In this document: piece after piece, positions 24,848 to 33,369 of the stretch
Layout of the letters: the number at the start of each line of letters is the position of its first letter
Position numbering within the stretch: position 1 is the first letter of the stretch
Origin: Rhizobiales bacterium 62-17
GTDB lineage: Bacteria; Pseudomonadota; Alphaproteobacteria; Rhizobiales; Beijerinckiaceae
DNA: 64,000 nt
Assembly (NCBI GenBank): GCA_001898965.1
Contig: MKVW01000009.1
Coordinates: 62,001 to 126,000 of the forward strand
Direction of reading: 5' to 3'
Position numbers and translations under genes: made by a program
The notes under the pieces: model-generated
Databases searched by the model: none
What the model was told of the DNA's origin: nothing
Seen by the model: the letters and a program-made list of their open reading frames with translations, nothing else

Positions 24848-26110
24848 ATGGATTCCACGGAAATTCTCTCCCGTCTCGCTGTTTCGCTGGCCATCGGGCT
24901 TCTGATCGGCCTGGAGCGAGGCTGGCGCTCGCGCGACGAACAGGACCATCAGCGCGCCGCCGGCCTGCGCACCTTCGCTTTGTCGGGCTTGCTCGGCGGC
25001 GTCACCGGCGTGCTGTCGCAACAGGTCGGCCAAGCCCTCGTCGGCTTTGTCTTCGTCGCCTATGCGCTCGCCTTCACCGCCTTCCACTGGCTGGAAGCCA
25101 AGGCCGAACACAATATGAGCGTGACGGCCGTCGTCGCCGGCATGATCACCTTTCTGCTCGGCACCATGGCGGTCACCGGCGAAGAACGCATCGCCATCGC
25201 GGGCGCCGTCGCCATGGCCATTCTGCTGGCGCTCCGCGAACAGCTGCATCGCTGGGTCGCTTCGCTGACCTGGCCGGAAATCCGCTCCGTCCTCGTTCTG
25301 GCGACGATGTCGTTCCTGTTGCTGCCGCTGTTGCCCAACCGGCCGGTCGATCCGTGGAATGCGATCAATCCTTATGAACTCTGGCTGCTCGCCATCCTGA
25401 TCGCGACGATTTCCTTCGCCGGCTATATCGCCGTGAAAGTCGTCGGCGACCGGCTCGGCATCGTCATGACGGCGGTGGCCGGCGGCCTCGCCTCATCGAC
25501 CGCGACGACGCTCACCTTCGCGCAGATGAATCGCGAACATCCGGAAGCCTCCCGTCTGCTCGGTGCTGGCATCTTGATCGCTGGCGTCATCATGGTCGCC
25601 CGCGTCGCCATCGTCGCGGTGGCCATCAACAACACTTTGTTGAAAGGCCTGGCGCCCCCGCTGATCGCCGGCGGCATCATTCTCTGCCTCGGCGCCGCCA
25701 TCCTCCTGGCCCGCCGCGACGACAACGCGCAGAAGCCAAACCTTGAAATCGCCAATCCCCTCGCCCTCGGCACGACGATCAAACTCGTCCTCTTCATCGC
25801 GGTCGTCATGTTGGCGGCCGAAGTGCTGCGCGATTATCTCGGCAACATCGGCGTCATCCTCCTGGCCTTCCTCTCCGGCATCGCCGATGTCGACGCCATC
25901 ACTTTGTCGATGGCCAAACTCGGCGGCAAGGACATCGCGCTGACCACCGCGACCCTGGCCATCCTCGTCGCCGTCGCCACCAATACCCTGGCGAAAGCCG
26001 CGCTCACCGCCTGGACCGGCGGCGCCCGCATCGGCCTGCTGGTAGGCTGGATCAGCGCGGCAGCGGTCGCCGCCGGCCTGGCCGTGGTTCTGTGGTGGCC
26101 GCAGGCATAG
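24848..26110 (+). CDS. MgtC/SapB-like integral membrane protein with DUF4010 domain
   Basis: 420 residues from the ATG at 24848, which places the first membrane helix (LAVSLAIGLLIGLERGW) near the N-terminus; a start at 24803 would add a polar leader. The N-terminal quarter has the MgtC/SapB signature GLLIGLERGW and RTFALSGLLGG. The remaining nine or so helices fit DUF4010. Proteins with this combination are uncharacterised inner-membrane proteins; the MgtC domain is linked to Mg2+ limitation in other bacteria. No operon partner; convergent with the methyltransferase gene 13 nt away. Confidence 0.85.
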   Translation: MDSTEILSRLAVSLAIGLLIGLERGWRSRDEQDHQRAAGLRTFALSGLLGGVTGVLSQQVGQALVGFVFVAYALAFTAFHWLEAKAEHNMSVTAVVAGMITFLLGTMAVTGEERIAIAGAVAMAILLALREQLHRWVASLTWPEIRSVLVLATMSFLLLPLLPNRPVDPWNAINPYELWLLAILIATISFAGYIAVKVVGDRLGIVMTAVAGGLASSTATTLTFAQMNREHPEASRLLGAGILIAGVIMVARVAIVAVAINNTLLKGLAPPLIAGGIILCLGAAILLARRDDNAQKPNLEIANPLALGTTIKLVLFIAVVMLAAEVLRDYLGNIGVILLAFLSGIADVDAITLSMAKLGGKDIALTTATLAILVAVATNTLAKAALTAWTGGARIGLLVGWISAAAVAAGLAVVLWWPQA

Positions 26111-26123
26111 CGGTTCTACGTCC

Positions 26124-26756
26124 TCACCGCTTGCGCGCCACGATGAAAGGCCGGTTGCCGTTGCCTTTCGTCGCGTGATTTTCGCTGGCCAGAATATCGA
26201 AGCCTGCGGCCGATATCTGTTGGCTCAGCTCCGCCGCGCGAAAGATGCCGGCATAGGGCGCCAGGCCGACGGCGCGCATCGCCGGCACCGCCAAGCGGAT
26301 CAGTGGATTCATCTCGCCGACGCAGGGCGTCTTGGAGATGAACACACCGTCAGCCACCAGAAGCGCGTGGATCGTGCGAAGCGTACCCGGCAGATCGCGC
26401 ACCAGATGAAGATAGTTGAAGCCGAGCACGGTATTGAACGAGGCGTCGGGCATCAGCTCTTCCGCCGTCGCCGTGCGGAAAACGAGACTTTGCACGGGAT
26501 CGGCCGCGCGTTTTTCTTCGGCGATCGCGATCATGCCGGTGGAGACATCGGTCGCCAGATAATCCCGCACATCGCCTGCAAGCTTCAGCGCTGTCGTGCC
26601 CGTGCCGCAGCCGAGTTCCAGCACTTTGTCGCTCGACCGCAACAGAGCGCGGGTGCGTTCCAAGGTGCGCTGGTAGCCGGCCTGATCGGCGATTACGCCC
26701 TTGGCATATTTCCGTGATGTCCGATCCCAGAAGCGGGCGTCGCTTGCAATGCTCAT
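26124..26756 (-). CDS. SAM-dependent class I methyltransferase
   Basis: 210 residues from the ATG at 26756 (GGAGAAA ribosome-binding site); the frame continues further upstream but has no start signal there. SAM-binding motif I is VLELGCGTGT at about 45-54, followed by DVSTGMIAIAEEKR and the LGFNYLHLVRDL motif. Methyl acceptor unknown. It lies 49 nt downstream of an alpha/beta hydrolase on the same strand and may be co-transcribed. Single-domain protein with no membrane segment. Confidence 0.88.
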   Translation of the reverse strand: MSIASDARFWDRTSRKYAKGVIADQAGYQRTLERTRALLRSSDKVLELGCGTGTTALKLAGDVRDYLATDVSTGMIAIAEEKRAADPVQSLVFRTATAEELMPDASFNTVLGFNYLHLVRDLPGTLRTIHALLVADGVFISKTPCVGEMNPLIRLAVPAMRAVGLAPYAGIFRAAELSQQISAAGFDILASENHATKGNGNRPFIVARKR

Positions 26757-26805
26757 GATAGGTTTCTCCTCGCACGCATCTTTAGCGGAGAAACACGCAC
26801 TGGTG

Positions 26806-27711
26806 TTAACGCGCTTTTGCCCGCTCTTTTTTCGCCGTCCGGTCGATCGCCGCGATGACAGCGCGAGAAAATTCGGGTGGCAGATCGTGCCCCATGCCTT
26901 CGATGAGCAGGAAGTCAGCGGCCGGGATCGCAGCGGCGGTGTCGCGGCCGCAAGCCGGAAGGATGAGAAGGTCGTCGGCCCCGTGAATGACGCAGGCCGG
27001 CGCGGTAATGGTCGCCAGGCGCGGGCGACGGTCGCCAGCGACCGCCATCGCAGCGATCTGACGCCCGACACCAGCGGGATCATAGGCGCGCCGGGCCTCG
27101 TCCAGAATCAGGCGACGATGGCTGTCTTCATCGAATGGATAGCCCCTGCCGGCGATGCGACGGGCAAAGGCGAGGCTCTGCGTCAGGAAGCCTACCTCAT
27201 CAGAGAAGGGATCAGGCGCGGGACGCATCAACATCGCCATGATGTCGGGAGCAGCCTGCGGCAGCGCCGGATTGCCCGTGCTCGACATGATCGAAGTAAG
27301 CGACAAAACGCGCGCGGGGTATTCGCTCGCCATGATCTGCGCGATCATCCCGCCCATCGAGCGGCCGACGACATGCGCTCGGTCGATGGCCAGGGCATCG
27401 AGCAGGCCTACGGCATCGGCCGCCATGTCCTGGAGCGTGTAGGGCACGTCCGGTCGCTGCCCGGCCATGAGCGCCGTCACCAGCGTGCCAAAATCAGGCG
27501 CGGCACTGGCGCTGAAATGCGTCGAGCCTCCAGTGTCGCGATTGTCGAACCGAATCACGCGATAGCCGCATGCGGCAAGCGCCTTACAGAAAGGCACGGT
27601 CCAACGGATCATTTGGGTTCCCAACCCGGCGATCAGGAAGACGGCCGGATCGGCGTCGTGGCCGAAACTCTCATATGTGAGTTCGATGCCGTTGGCATTG
27701 GCGAGGGTCAT
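26806..27711 (-). CDS. Alpha/beta hydrolase
   Basis: 301 residues. Nucleophile elbow GRSMGG with S118, acid in HGADD (D246 or D247), base H275 in GMGHD; the DNRDTGGS loop at about 56-63 is typical of this hydrolase class. Likely a cytoplasmic esterase or lactonase; the substrate is not deducible. Upstream of and probably co-transcribed with the methyltransferase gene. The ATG at 27711 follows an AT-rich segment with no clear Shine-Dalgarno. Confidence 0.9.
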   Translation of the reverse strand: MTLANANGIELTYESFGHDADPAVFLIAGLGTQMIRWTVPFCKALAACGYRVIRFDNRDTGGSTHFSASAAPDFGTLVTALMAGQRPDVPYTLQDMAADAVGLLDALAIDRAHVVGRSMGGMIAQIMASEYPARVLSLTSIMSSTGNPALPQAAPDIMAMLMRPAPDPFSDEVGFLTQSLAFARRIAGRGYPFDEDSHRRLILDEARRAYDPAGVGRQIAAMAVAGDRRPRLATITAPACVIHGADDLLILPACGRDTAAAIPAADFLLIEGMGHDLPPEFSRAVIAAIDRTAKKERAKAR

Positions 27712-27772
27712 GATGGCAAATTAATACCCGGATAAAATAAATTTGCCAAGGGGCTTCAAGCGCCCGTCCCAA

Positions 27773-29356
27773 CTACTCGCCGCGCTGGAAAACGAACATC
27801 ATTTCCTCGATGTCGAGATCGCGCTCCAGGTCGTGCAGCACTTCGTCCTCGATCAATCCGGCGCGATGCACCCGGATGAGTTCTTCGCGGCCCGCGACAA
27901 GAGCCTGTAGATGCACGTCCACATGCGTGCGCAGATTGTCCATCGCCGTACTGGTGTCCTGCACATAGCGCTCCATGAACTTGAGCCGCTGGCGATGCTG
28001 ATCGAGAAATTGCGGATGGATGAGCGTGCCATCCGCCCCGTAGGCCACCACTTCCGCGATGGCGGCCCTGGCCCGCATCATCGCGGCCTCCGCCTGCGCC
28101 ATGTTCATCGGCGCTGGCGGCTCCTGATCGACGGGCCGCACCGCACGGATGAGCCAGCCGAGGCTCGAACCTTGCAGAATGACCGTGACGAAGATCACCG
28201 CGAAGGCGCAGACCAGCATAAAATCGCGGCCAGGCATATCGACGGGTAACGTCAAAGCAATGGCCAGCGTGACGACGCCACGCATGCCCGCCCAGCTCAG
28301 CACCGTCGCCTGCCGCCACCCCAGGGGACGGGCGCGCTGCACGCCCGCCTGATAGAAAATCGCAAGAACCGCATCGCAAGCGAAAACCCACACGAACCGC
28401 GCCACCGTCACGGCCACCACGACGCCGAGCACCGCCAGCATCGTCGATGTCGAGAACCCTTCGATACCCCCCACTCTTTCGACGACGCCGCGCAGGGAAA
28501 AGCCGATCAAGATAAAAACCAGCGCTTCGAGCACGAAGCCGATCGTCTGCATGACGGATCGGCTCTGCAACCGCACGTCGGCGGGCAGCACCGTGTGTTG
28601 ATACCAGCCCTGCATCAGACCGGCGACGACGGTGGCGATCACGCCCGAGACATGAACGGCCTCACCGGCGAGATAAGCGACCCAGCACAGCAGCGCCGAA
28701 GCGCAAATGATCAGCATCCGATCGCGCAGATGTTTGGCGATGAAGACCCAGGCCGCGCCGGCCAGCAGACCGACGATCGCGCCGCCGAGCGCCAGAACGA
28801 TGAACCCCTGGATCGCTTCGCCGGCATGAAACGCCCCACTGAGCGCGGCGGCGACGGCGAAGCGAAACAGGATGAGGCCCGTCGCATCGTTCAACAGGCT
28901 CTCGCCTTCCAGCAAAGTGGTCAGCCGGCGGGGCAGACGAATGCCTTTCAACACCGCGCGCGCCGAGACCGCATCGGGCGGCGAGACGATGGCGCCGAGC
29001 GCGAAACAGGCGGCCCACGGCAGCTCCGGCATCAACCAGTGTATGACGACGCCGACAGCCAAAGTGGTGAAGATTACCGCACCCACGGCAAGCGACAGGA
29101 TGCCCGGCAATTGCCGCCGAAAGCGCCCATGCGGCGTATAGAAAGCGCCATCGACCAGCAATGGCGGCAGGAAGAGAACGAGCGCCAGCTCCGGATCGAG
29201 CGCGATCGACGGCAGCCCGGGCACGAAAGCCAGCGCCCCGCCACCGACGAGCAACACGCTGGCCGGCGGCATCTTCAGCTTGGACGCCAGCCAATGCAGC
29301 CCCAGCACGAGCGCCAGGAGCGTCAGCACAAGCTCGAAAGTGTCGACGGCGTGCAT
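27773..29356 (-). CDS. CPA1-family Na+/H+ antiporter
   Basis: 527 residues from the ATG at 29356, chosen because GGAGGGGG lies 9 nt upstream and the first helix then starts within ten residues. About twelve hydrophobic helices fill residues 5-410. The ion-binding Asn-Asp pair of CPA1 exchangers is visible in LLEGESLLNDATG. A 110-residue cytoplasmic tail is acidic and helical (LHDLERDLDIEEMMFVFQRGE). It probably exports Na+ or K+ in exchange for protons. Followed after 61 nt by the hydrolase-methyltransferase pair. Confidence 0.9.
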   Translation of the reverse strand: MHAVDTFELVLTLLALVLGLHWLASKLKMPPASVLLVGGGALAFVPGLPSIALDPELALVLFLPPLLVDGAFYTPHGRFRRQLPGILSLAVGAVIFTTLAVGVVIHWLMPELPWAACFALGAIVSPPDAVSARAVLKGIRLPRRLTTLLEGESLLNDATGLILFRFAVAAALSGAFHAGEAIQGFIVLALGGAIVGLLAGAAWVFIAKHLRDRMLIICASALLCWVAYLAGEAVHVSGVIATVVAGLMQGWYQHTVLPADVRLQSRSVMQTIGFVLEALVFILIGFSLRGVVERVGGIEGFSTSTMLAVLGVVVAVTVARFVWVFACDAVLAIFYQAGVQRARPLGWRQATVLSWAGMRGVVTLAIALTLPVDMPGRDFMLVCAFAVIFVTVILQGSSLGWLIRAVRPVDQEPPAPMNMAQAEAAMMRARAAIAEVVAYGADGTLIHPQFLDQHRQRLKFMERYVQDTSTAMDNLRTHVDVHLQALVAGREELIRVHRAGLIEDEVLHDLERDLDIEEMMFVFQRGE

Positions 29357-29429
29357 CAGCGAATACCCCCTCCATGGCGATGGTGAACGTAGACGATTTA
29401 CACACAAGCAGGTCGGGAAGCGACCTAGC

Positions 29430-30107
29430 CTACCGCACGCTCTCGATCCCAGCCAGGATCAGATCAATGCCGGCGAGAAATTGCTCGCGGTCATCGTGCT
29501 CGGGCAATACCGCCGCCACCTGCCGCACAAACGGGTGTTCGATCGGATCGAGTTGCGCCCATTTGGCGGCGACCGCCCGTAGCGCCGTTGTCCGATCCAT
29601 GCCGCGCGCGTGGAATTCGGCGCCCGCCGCATATTGTCCGGCAAGACCGAGGATGAAACTCATCAGCGCGGTAGCCGCATTGAACTGCGCCTGTTGCGGA
29701 ACACCCAGTGCCTGAACCTGACCGCCGACACCTTCGAGAATGCGCAGCACCGCATATTGAAAAGGATCACGCGAGAGCTGCCCGCCGACCCAGGGGTGAG
29801 CGTCGATCGCATCGAATACGCCCAACGCCAGGGCGCGGATCGCCTCCTGCGGCGTCGCGCCCTTCACCGCCTTGGTCGTGACCTGGGCCGTGACCTGAGC
29901 AATGACATGGTCGGTCGCCGCCGCTAGCAGGTCTTGCTTGTCGGCGACATGCCAATAAATCGCGCCACTGCCGGTCGCCAGACGCGCCGCCAACGCCCGG
30001 AACGTCAGCGCGCCCTCGCCGTCCTGGTCGAGAATTGCGATGGCGGCCTCGACAATCCTCTCCTTCGAAAGGGCATCGGCACGCCGTTCGGTCCGAATCT
30101 TGGTCAT
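29430..30107 (-). CDS. TetR family regulator (tetracycline-repressor-type C-terminal domain)
   Basis: 225 residues from the ATG at 30107. The N-terminal HTH is at about 14-60 (ERIVEAAIAILDQDGEGALTFRALAARLATGSGAIYWHVADKQDLL), with the GAIYWHV segment seen in class TetR/drug repressors. The C-terminal domain resembles TetR_C. It diverges from two flavin monooxygenases, and two TGGAAC/GTTCCA palindromes lie between them. A repressor that senses a small molecule destroyed by those enzymes is the simplest reading. Confidence 0.92.
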   Translation of the reverse strand: MTKIRTERRADALSKERIVEAAIAILDQDGEGALTFRALAARLATGSGAIYWHVADKQDLLAAATDHVIAQVTAQVTTKAVKGATPQEAIRALALGVFDAIDAHPWVGGQLSRDPFQYAVLRILEGVGGQVQALGVPQQAQFNAATALMSFILGLAGQYAAGAEFHARGMDRTTALRAVAAKWAQLDPIEHPFVRQVAAVLPEHDDREQFLAGIDLILAGIESVR

Positions 30108-30127
30108 GAAACGCATCTTGACATCAA

Positions 30128-30142
30128 TGGAACAATGTTCCA
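30128..30142. promoter_or_regulatory. TetR operator 1 (TGGAACA-A-TGTTCCA)
   Basis: Perfect 7-bp inverted repeat around one base, 20 nt upstream of the TetR start. With the second copy at 30155-30169 it forms a matched pair in the spacer to the divergent monooxygenase. Confidence 0.75.
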
Positions 30143-30154
30143 ATAAGAGACTTA

Positions 30155-30169
30155 TGGAACAACGTTCCA
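30155..30169. promoter_or_regulatory. TetR operator 2 (TGGAAC-AAC-GTTCCA)
   Basis: Same half-sites as operator 1 with exact 6-bp arms, centre-to-centre distance 27 bp, 25 nt before the first monooxygenase start. Two similar sites in one divergent promoter strongly suggest TetR binding. Confidence 0.75.
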
Positions 30170-30194
30170 GTCTTATTTCTTAGGAAACCCCATC

Positions 30195-31355
30195 ATGATC
30201 CCCGTGACGATCATCGGAGCGGGCCTCGGCGGCCTGGTCCTGGCCCGCGTCCTCCATATTCACGGCATCGCCGCGACGATCTACGAAGCCGACCCTTCAG
30301 AAGAGGCGCGCACCCAAGGCGGCCAGCTCGATATCCATGCCCACGACGGCCAGGTGGCGCTGGCCGCCGCCGGCCTCACCGACGCCTTCCGCGCCATCAT
30401 CCATCCCGGCGGCGAGGCCACCCGCATGCTCGACCGGCACGGCACGGTGCTGTTCGAACAAGCCGACGACGGCACGGGCGGACGGCCCGAAGTGCTGCGC
30501 GGCGATCTCCGGCGCATTCTTCTTCAATCCCTGCCCCCGGAAACGATCCAATGGGGCAAGAAGCTCAACGAGGTCACAGCCCTGGGCGATGGCCGACACG
30601 CCCTGACCTTCGCCGATGGATCGACCGCGATCAGCCAGCTCCTTGTCGGCGCCGATGGTGCCTGGTCGAAAGTGAGGCCCCTGCTGTCGCAGGCACAGCC
30701 CGAATATATCGGCACGTCGTTTGTCGAGACCTATCTGCACGATGTCGATGCGCGGCACCCGGCCACGGCCGCAGCCGCCGGTGGCGGCGCGCTTTTCGCG
30801 CTGGCGCCGGGACAGGGAATTTTCACCCATCGCGAGTCCGGCGACATTCTGCACGCCTATATCGCGCTGAACCGCCCCGCCGCCTGGTTCGCCGATCTTA
30901 ATTTCAACGATGCGACCGCGATGGCGAAAATCGCCACCGAGTTCGACGGATGGGCGCCGGCACTCACCGCTTTGATCACCGAGGGCGAGACCACGCCGGT
31001 ATTGCGCATGCTCCATACCTTGCCGAGCGAACACCGCTGGCAGCGCGTGCCCGGCGTGACGCTTATCGGCGATGCCGCACATCTGGCGCCGCCGGCCGGA
31101 GAAGGCGCCAATCTCGCCCTGCTCGACGGTGCCGAACTCGCGCAGGCGATCGTGGCTCACCCCGATGATATCGAGACAACCCTTGCCGCCTTCGAAGCGA
31201 CGATGTTCCCGCGCAGCCAATCGGCCGCGGCTGATGCGCATCAAATGCTGGCCCTCTGCCTCGACGAGCGCGCCCCCTTCAGCCTCGTCGATTTCTTCAC
31301 GAGCGCGCTTCAGGCGCACGACGAAATGAACGGGAAATCCTCCCATGATCTATGA
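30195..31355 (+). CDS. TetX-like FAD-dependent monooxygenase
   Basis: 386-residue class A flavoprotein. FAD motif GAGLGG at 8-13, the TetX-type segment GGQLDIH at 42-48, a conserved RGDLRRILLQSL at 102-113, the DG motif VGADGAWSKV at 151-160 and GDAAHLAPP at 292-300. The order and wording follow tetracycline-inactivating TetX proteins (which read GGTLDLH and GDAAHLMPP), so it may hydroxylate a polyketide-like antibiotic or a related aromatic. It is separated from a divergent TetR gene by two operators and overlaps the next monooxygenase by 11 nt. Antibiotic substrate is inference. Confidence 0.88.
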   Translation: MIPVTIIGAGLGGLVLARVLHIHGIAATIYEADPSEEARTQGGQLDIHAHDGQVALAAAGLTDAFRAIIHPGGEATRMLDRHGTVLFEQADDGTGGRPEVLRGDLRRILLQSLPPETIQWGKKLNEVTALGDGRHALTFADGSTAISQLLVGADGAWSKVRPLLSQAQPEYIGTSFVETYLHDVDARHPATAAAAGGGALFALAPGQGIFTHRESGDILHAYIALNRPAAWFADLNFNDATAMAKIATEFDGWAPALTALITEGETTPVLRMLHTLPSEHRWQRVPGVTLIGDAAHLAPPAGEGANLALLDGAELAQAIVAHPDDIETTLAAFEATMFPRSQSAAADAHQMLALCLDERAPFSLVDFFTSALQAHDEMNGKSSHDL

Positions 31356-32874
31356 TGTCGTCATTGCCGGCGCTGGCCCTGTCGGCCTGTTTCTTTCCTG
31401 CGAGCTGCGTCTCGCCGGCCTTTCCGTGTTGGTGCTGGAGCAAGCCGAAGATCCAAGCTCGCCCTTGAAGCGGCTGCCGTTCGGCATGCGCGGCCTCTCC
31501 GTGCCGACGCTCGAAGCCTTTGACCGACGTGGTTTGCTGGACGAACTCGTTGCGGCGCAACGCGCCAGCGATCCGTCGGGCGGCAACACCACGGCGACCG
31601 CCCATTGGATGCAACAAGCACGGCGCCCAGCCGGCCATTTCGCCGGCATCCAATTTTATTTCGATAAGGTCGACACGTCGCGATGGCCCTATCGTCTGCC
31701 AGGTCCGGTCGGCACCACCATGATGGTGGCGATGGAAACCCTGGAACAGACCCTTACCGCCCGTGCCGTCGCAATGGGTGTCGAGATCAAACGCGGGCGG
31801 GGCGTCGAGGACTTCGACGCCTCAGACGATGAGGTGACCGTCAGCGCTGGCGGCAAGACTTTTCGCGCACGCTGGCTTGTGGGCTGCGATGGTGGCCGCA
31901 GCACGGTGCGCAAGGCCGGTGGCTTTGCTTTCGTCGGCACCCCTCCCGAACTCACCGGCTATTCCGTTGACGTGGAGATGGCCGATCCAGACATACTCCG
32001 CCCCGGTCGCCATTACACGCCGACGGGCATGTACACTTACGCCCGGCCTGGAACGATCGCGATGGTCGATTTCGACGGCGGCGCCTTCCATCGCAGCCAG
32101 CCGGTCACGCGCGAACATGTGCAGGCGGTGTTGCGACACATCACCGGCCCGGATGTCACGCTGACCGCGCTCAAACTGGCCACCACCTGGACCGATCGCG
32201 CTTATCAGGCGGCGGCTTACCGCAAGGGACGCGTGCTCTTAGCGGGCGATGCCGCGCACACCCATTCGCCCTTGGGCGGCCAGGGACTGAACCTCGGGCT
32301 CGGCGACGCCATGAATCTCGGCTGGAAACTGGCGGCCACGATCCGTGGCGACGCACCGATCGATCTCATCGACAGCTATCAACATGAACGCCATCCGGCG
32401 GGCGCGCAAATCCTCGACTGGTCGCGCGCCCAGATCGCGCTGATGCGGCCGACCGAAAGCACGCGCGCGCTCGAAGCCGTCATCCGCGATCTCATCGACA
32501 CGCGCGATGGCGCCACCTATTTCGCCGAACACGTCTGGGGCGTTTCGCAGCGCTATGACTTAGGCGACGGCCATCCACTCGTCGGGCGCAGCGTTCCCGA
32601 TTTCGAACTGATCGACGGCACGAAGATCGGCGCGCTCTTGCGAACAGGCAGAGGCTTGTTGCTGGACTTCGACGCGCATTCCTCGCTGCAAGCGCTGGCG
32701 AGCGGCTGGCCTGATCGGATCATCTATGTAACGAGCGACGCCAAGGATCGGCTGGGTCTGAGCGCCGTTCTCGTACGCCCCGATGGTTTCGTCGCCTGGG
32801 CCAGCGAGGACACGCCCGATCGCGATGAAGCGGCGCAGGCTGCGACGCGATGGTTCGGCGCGATCAAATCTTGA
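31345..32874 (+). CDS. FAD-dependent aromatic hydroxylase (RdmE/MhpA-like)
   Basis: 509 residues: an FAD/NADPH hydroxylase core with GAGPVG at 9-14, the DG motif CDGGRSTVRKAGG, and GDAAHTHSPLGGQGLNLGLGDA, then a thioredoxin-like C-terminal extension from about 415 as in phenol hydroxylase relatives. The closest-looking types are polyketide hydroxylases (PgaE, RdmE) and rifampicin or 3-(3-hydroxyphenyl)propionate monooxygenases. Translationally linked to the TetX-like gene by an 11-nt overlap, so both should be induced together by release of TetR. Its 3' end overlaps the convergent GNAT gene by 11 nt. Confidence 0.88.
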   Translation: MIYDVVIAGAGPVGLFLSCELRLAGLSVLVLEQAEDPSSPLKRLPFGMRGLSVPTLEAFDRRGLLDELVAAQRASDPSGGNTTATAHWMQQARRPAGHFAGIQFYFDKVDTSRWPYRLPGPVGTTMMVAMETLEQTLTARAVAMGVEIKRGRGVEDFDASDDEVTVSAGGKTFRARWLVGCDGGRSTVRKAGGFAFVGTPPELTGYSVDVEMADPDILRPGRHYTPTGMYTYARPGTIAMVDFDGGAFHRSQPVTREHVQAVLRHITGPDVTLTALKLATTWTDRAYQAAAYRKGRVLLAGDAAHTHSPLGGQGLNLGLGDAMNLGWKLAATIRGDAPIDLIDSYQHERHPAGAQILDWSRAQIALMRPTESTRALEAVIRDLIDTRDGATYFAEHVWGVSQRYDLGDGHPLVGRSVPDFELIDGTKIGALLRTGRGLLLDFDAHSSLQALASGWPDRIIYVTSDAKDRLGLSAVLVRPDGFVAWASEDTPDRDEAAQAATRWFGAIKS

Positions 32875-33361
32875 AGTACCGATAAACGAGATCGATCGCA
32901 TCGAGTCTCGGTGCTTGCTCATCCAGCGTTCCACCAAGACGCTCGGCCAATCGGCGCGAGCGTTCATTCTGTGGATCGACATAGCTGACCAAAGTGTTCA
33001 GCCGCCGCTCCTCACACGCCCAATCGCGCAAGGCGCGCGCGGCCTCGAAAGCATAGCCTTTTCCTTCAGCCCCCGAGTAAAGCAGCCAGCCGAGTTCCCA
33101 TTCCGGAAACAGCGGCCCGGCATTGATGCCAACTTGCCCGATGCAGGCGCCGTTGTCGCGCTCATCGATCATCAGCGCGCCGCAGCCGTGGAAATCCCAC
33201 AGCGCATGGTCGGAGCAGAACATGCCCCAAGCCAATTTGAGCGCGAAGGGCCCGCCCATATAGCGCGCACGCTCCGAGGCCAGGAAATCACGATAGGCCG
33301 GCCAATCCTCCGCGCGCAGCGGACGCAGGATCAGCCGGCCGGTCGTGAGAGTCGGTATCAT
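32864..33361 (-). CDS. GNAT acetyltransferase, RimJ/RimL type
   Basis: 165 residues from the ATG at 33361. Acetyl-CoA-binding core: CIGQVGINAGPLFPEWELGWLL, then EGKGYAFEAARALRDWAC, then NERSRRLAERLGG and a final aromatic strand. It could acetylate a protein N-terminus or a small amine; nothing distinguishes the two. The start lies 8 nt downstream of the MHS transporter stop, so they are likely co-transcribed. A tail-to-tail 11-nt overlap with the aromatic hydroxylase gene is unusual but readable on both strands. Confidence 0.88.
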   Translation of the reverse strand: MIPTLTTGRLILRPLRAEDWPAYRDFLASERARYMGGPFALKLAWGMFCSDHALWDFHGCGALMIDERDNGACIGQVGINAGPLFPEWELGWLLYSGAEGKGYAFEAARALRDWACEERRLNTLVSYVDPQNERSRRLAERLGGTLDEQAPRLDAIDLVYRYFKI

Positions 33362-33369
33362 CGTCCTTA

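Noticed and set aside
28595-29386. Plus-strand open frame antisense to the CPA1 antiporter
   Set aside because: Gln/Arg-rich, antisense to a well-conserved membrane protein with an Asn-Asp motif; no ribosome-binding site.
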